A stretch of DNA of 64,000 nt, taken from contig NZ_CP060704.1 in the NCBI RefSeq assembly GCF_014353015.1, forward strand, positions 3,993,001-4,057,000, given 5' to 3'. The notes under the pieces are model-generated. The model was not told the origin of the DNA, did no database searches, and saw nothing but the letters and a program-made list of their open reading frames with translations. The stretch comes from Chitinimonas koreensis. GTDB taxonomy: Bacteria > Pseudomonadota > Gammaproteobacteria > Burkholderiales > Chitinimonadaceae. Made by a program: the position numbers and the translations under genes. Below, in pieces: positions 63,320-64,000 of the stretch (positions are counted from its first letter, which is position 1; every line of letters starts with the position of its first letter).

Positions 63320-64000
63320 TCAAATGCCAATGGTGCCGCCGTCGGTGCGGGTAATCACCACCGTGGCCGAACGCGGCCGCGCGGTGCCGCCCTGCGGCCA
63401 GTGGCTCTCGTACTTGCTCGGGTCGCCCAGGTCGGCCGCCTTGGTGTTCTCACCGGGGTGCTGGATATTGACGAACAGGGTCTTGAAGTCCGGCGTCTGG
63501 GCGATGCCGGTGATCTCGCAGCCCTTGGGGCCGACCAGGAAGCGGCGCAGCGAGTCGGCGCTCGGGTTCTTGCCCTTGCGCGTGGTCACTTCCAGCGTGT
63601 TGGCGCCGATCTTGTTCATCACGTTGGCGCTGCCGCCGTCGCCGACCTGGCCCGGCAGGGCGGCCAGCATCATGCAGTTGGTCACGTCGGTGTAGGCGCC
63701 GTCGTCGGTCTGGATCCACAACAGGCCGTTCTGGCCGAACCAGATGCCGTCCGGGCTCGACATGTCGTTCTCGGCCGTCAGCGACGACAGGTTGACCGCC
63801 GCATCGGCGTCGGACTGGGCGGCGAACAGGTAGATGTCCCACTTGAAGGTCAGCGACGCCGGATCGGCACCGTCTTCGGCGGTGCGGATGATGTGGCCGT
63901 TGACGTTGCCGGTCTGGGTGGCGGCGCCCTTCACGTCCTCGTAGGCGCGCGGGTTGGCGGCGTCGGGCAGCAGCTTGCTGCCGCTGGCGCCGGCCACCAC
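63320..64000 (-). CDS. PhoX-like alkaline phosphatase (DUF839), C-terminal part
   Basis: The last 226 residues of a PhoX/DUF839-family protein; the 5' part lies beyond the window. SSPDGIWFGQNGLLWIQTDD and RRFLVGPKGCEITGIAQTPD are typical of the family's beta-propeller end. Tat-exported calcium/iron-dependent phosphatase family. Start not in this window. Confidence 0.85.
   Translation of the reverse strand: MVAGASGSKLLPDAANPRAYEDVKGAATQTGNVNGHIIRTAEDGADPASLTFKWDIYLFAAQSDADAAVNLSSLTAENDMSSPDGIWFGQNGLLWIQTDDGAYTDVTNCMMLAALPGQVGDGGSANVMNKIGANTLEVTTRKGKNPSADSLRRFLVGPKGCEITGIAQTPDFKTLFVNIQHPGENTKAADLGDPSKYESHWPQGGTARPRSATVVITRTDGGTIGI

Overview
The window comes from a GC-rich proteobacterium, most likely a betaproteobacterium (possibly Neisseriales; an inference from the style of the two aconitases and the LysR, AcnA and PhoX proteins). 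It holds chromosomal housekeeping genes next to a large integrative and conjugative element (ICE) and a small integron-type gene cassette array.

Layout. 0.5-5.4 kb: a secreted RHS/YD-repeat protein split into two ORFs, each with its own signal peptide, followed by a probable immunity gene. 5.6-16.7 kb, all leftward: an ICE maintenance/unknown-function operon with an SNF2-type helicase, an N6-adenine methyltransferase-like protein, a GSU2403-like nucleotidyltransferase, DUF3275, an STY4534-type ICE protein and several very small proteins. Most of its genes are preceded by a GC-rich stem-loop leader, and a strong sigma70-type promoter lies at 16.9 kb. 17-22.6 kb is a cargo zone with a HEPN-like protein, a broken TraB/GumN gene, an HTH protein and a CAP-domain lipoprotein. 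22.6-42.3 kb, leftward: one long transfer operon in which a VirB-type type IV secretion system (virB11-2-3-4-5-6-8-9-10) runs directly into a type IVb thin pilus cluster (TcpQ/PilL-like, transglycosylase, pilN-O-P-Q-R-S-V). 42.3-43.1 kb is a non-coding region rich in perfect inverted repeats, between the divergent transfer operons. 43.1-48.9 kb, rightward: a MobH (TraI_2) relaxase, the TraD coupling protein and a DUF4400 membrane protein. 49.7-56.5 kb: chromosomal acnB, a LysR regulator and acnA. 56.5-59.2 kb: small mixed genes. 59.4-62.3 kb: three attC-bounded cassettes without a visible integrase. 62.5-64 kb: a secreted cupin and a PhoX-like phosphatase cut by the window edge.

How it works together. 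The rightward operon would nick and pilot DNA (relaxase, TraD), the VirB complex would export it, and the thin pilus (PilS/PilV) would help mate contact. No integrase, replication initiator or attachment site of the ICE is visible, so both element ends remain undefined; the right end probably lies between about 49.2 and 49.7 kb.

A general caution: six genes (helicase, a small ICE gene, TraB/GumN, the HTH gene, virB6, virB4) appear to need one extra base to read through. All six shifts go the same way and most lie at G/C-rich runs, so sequence error is a real alternative to gene decay.
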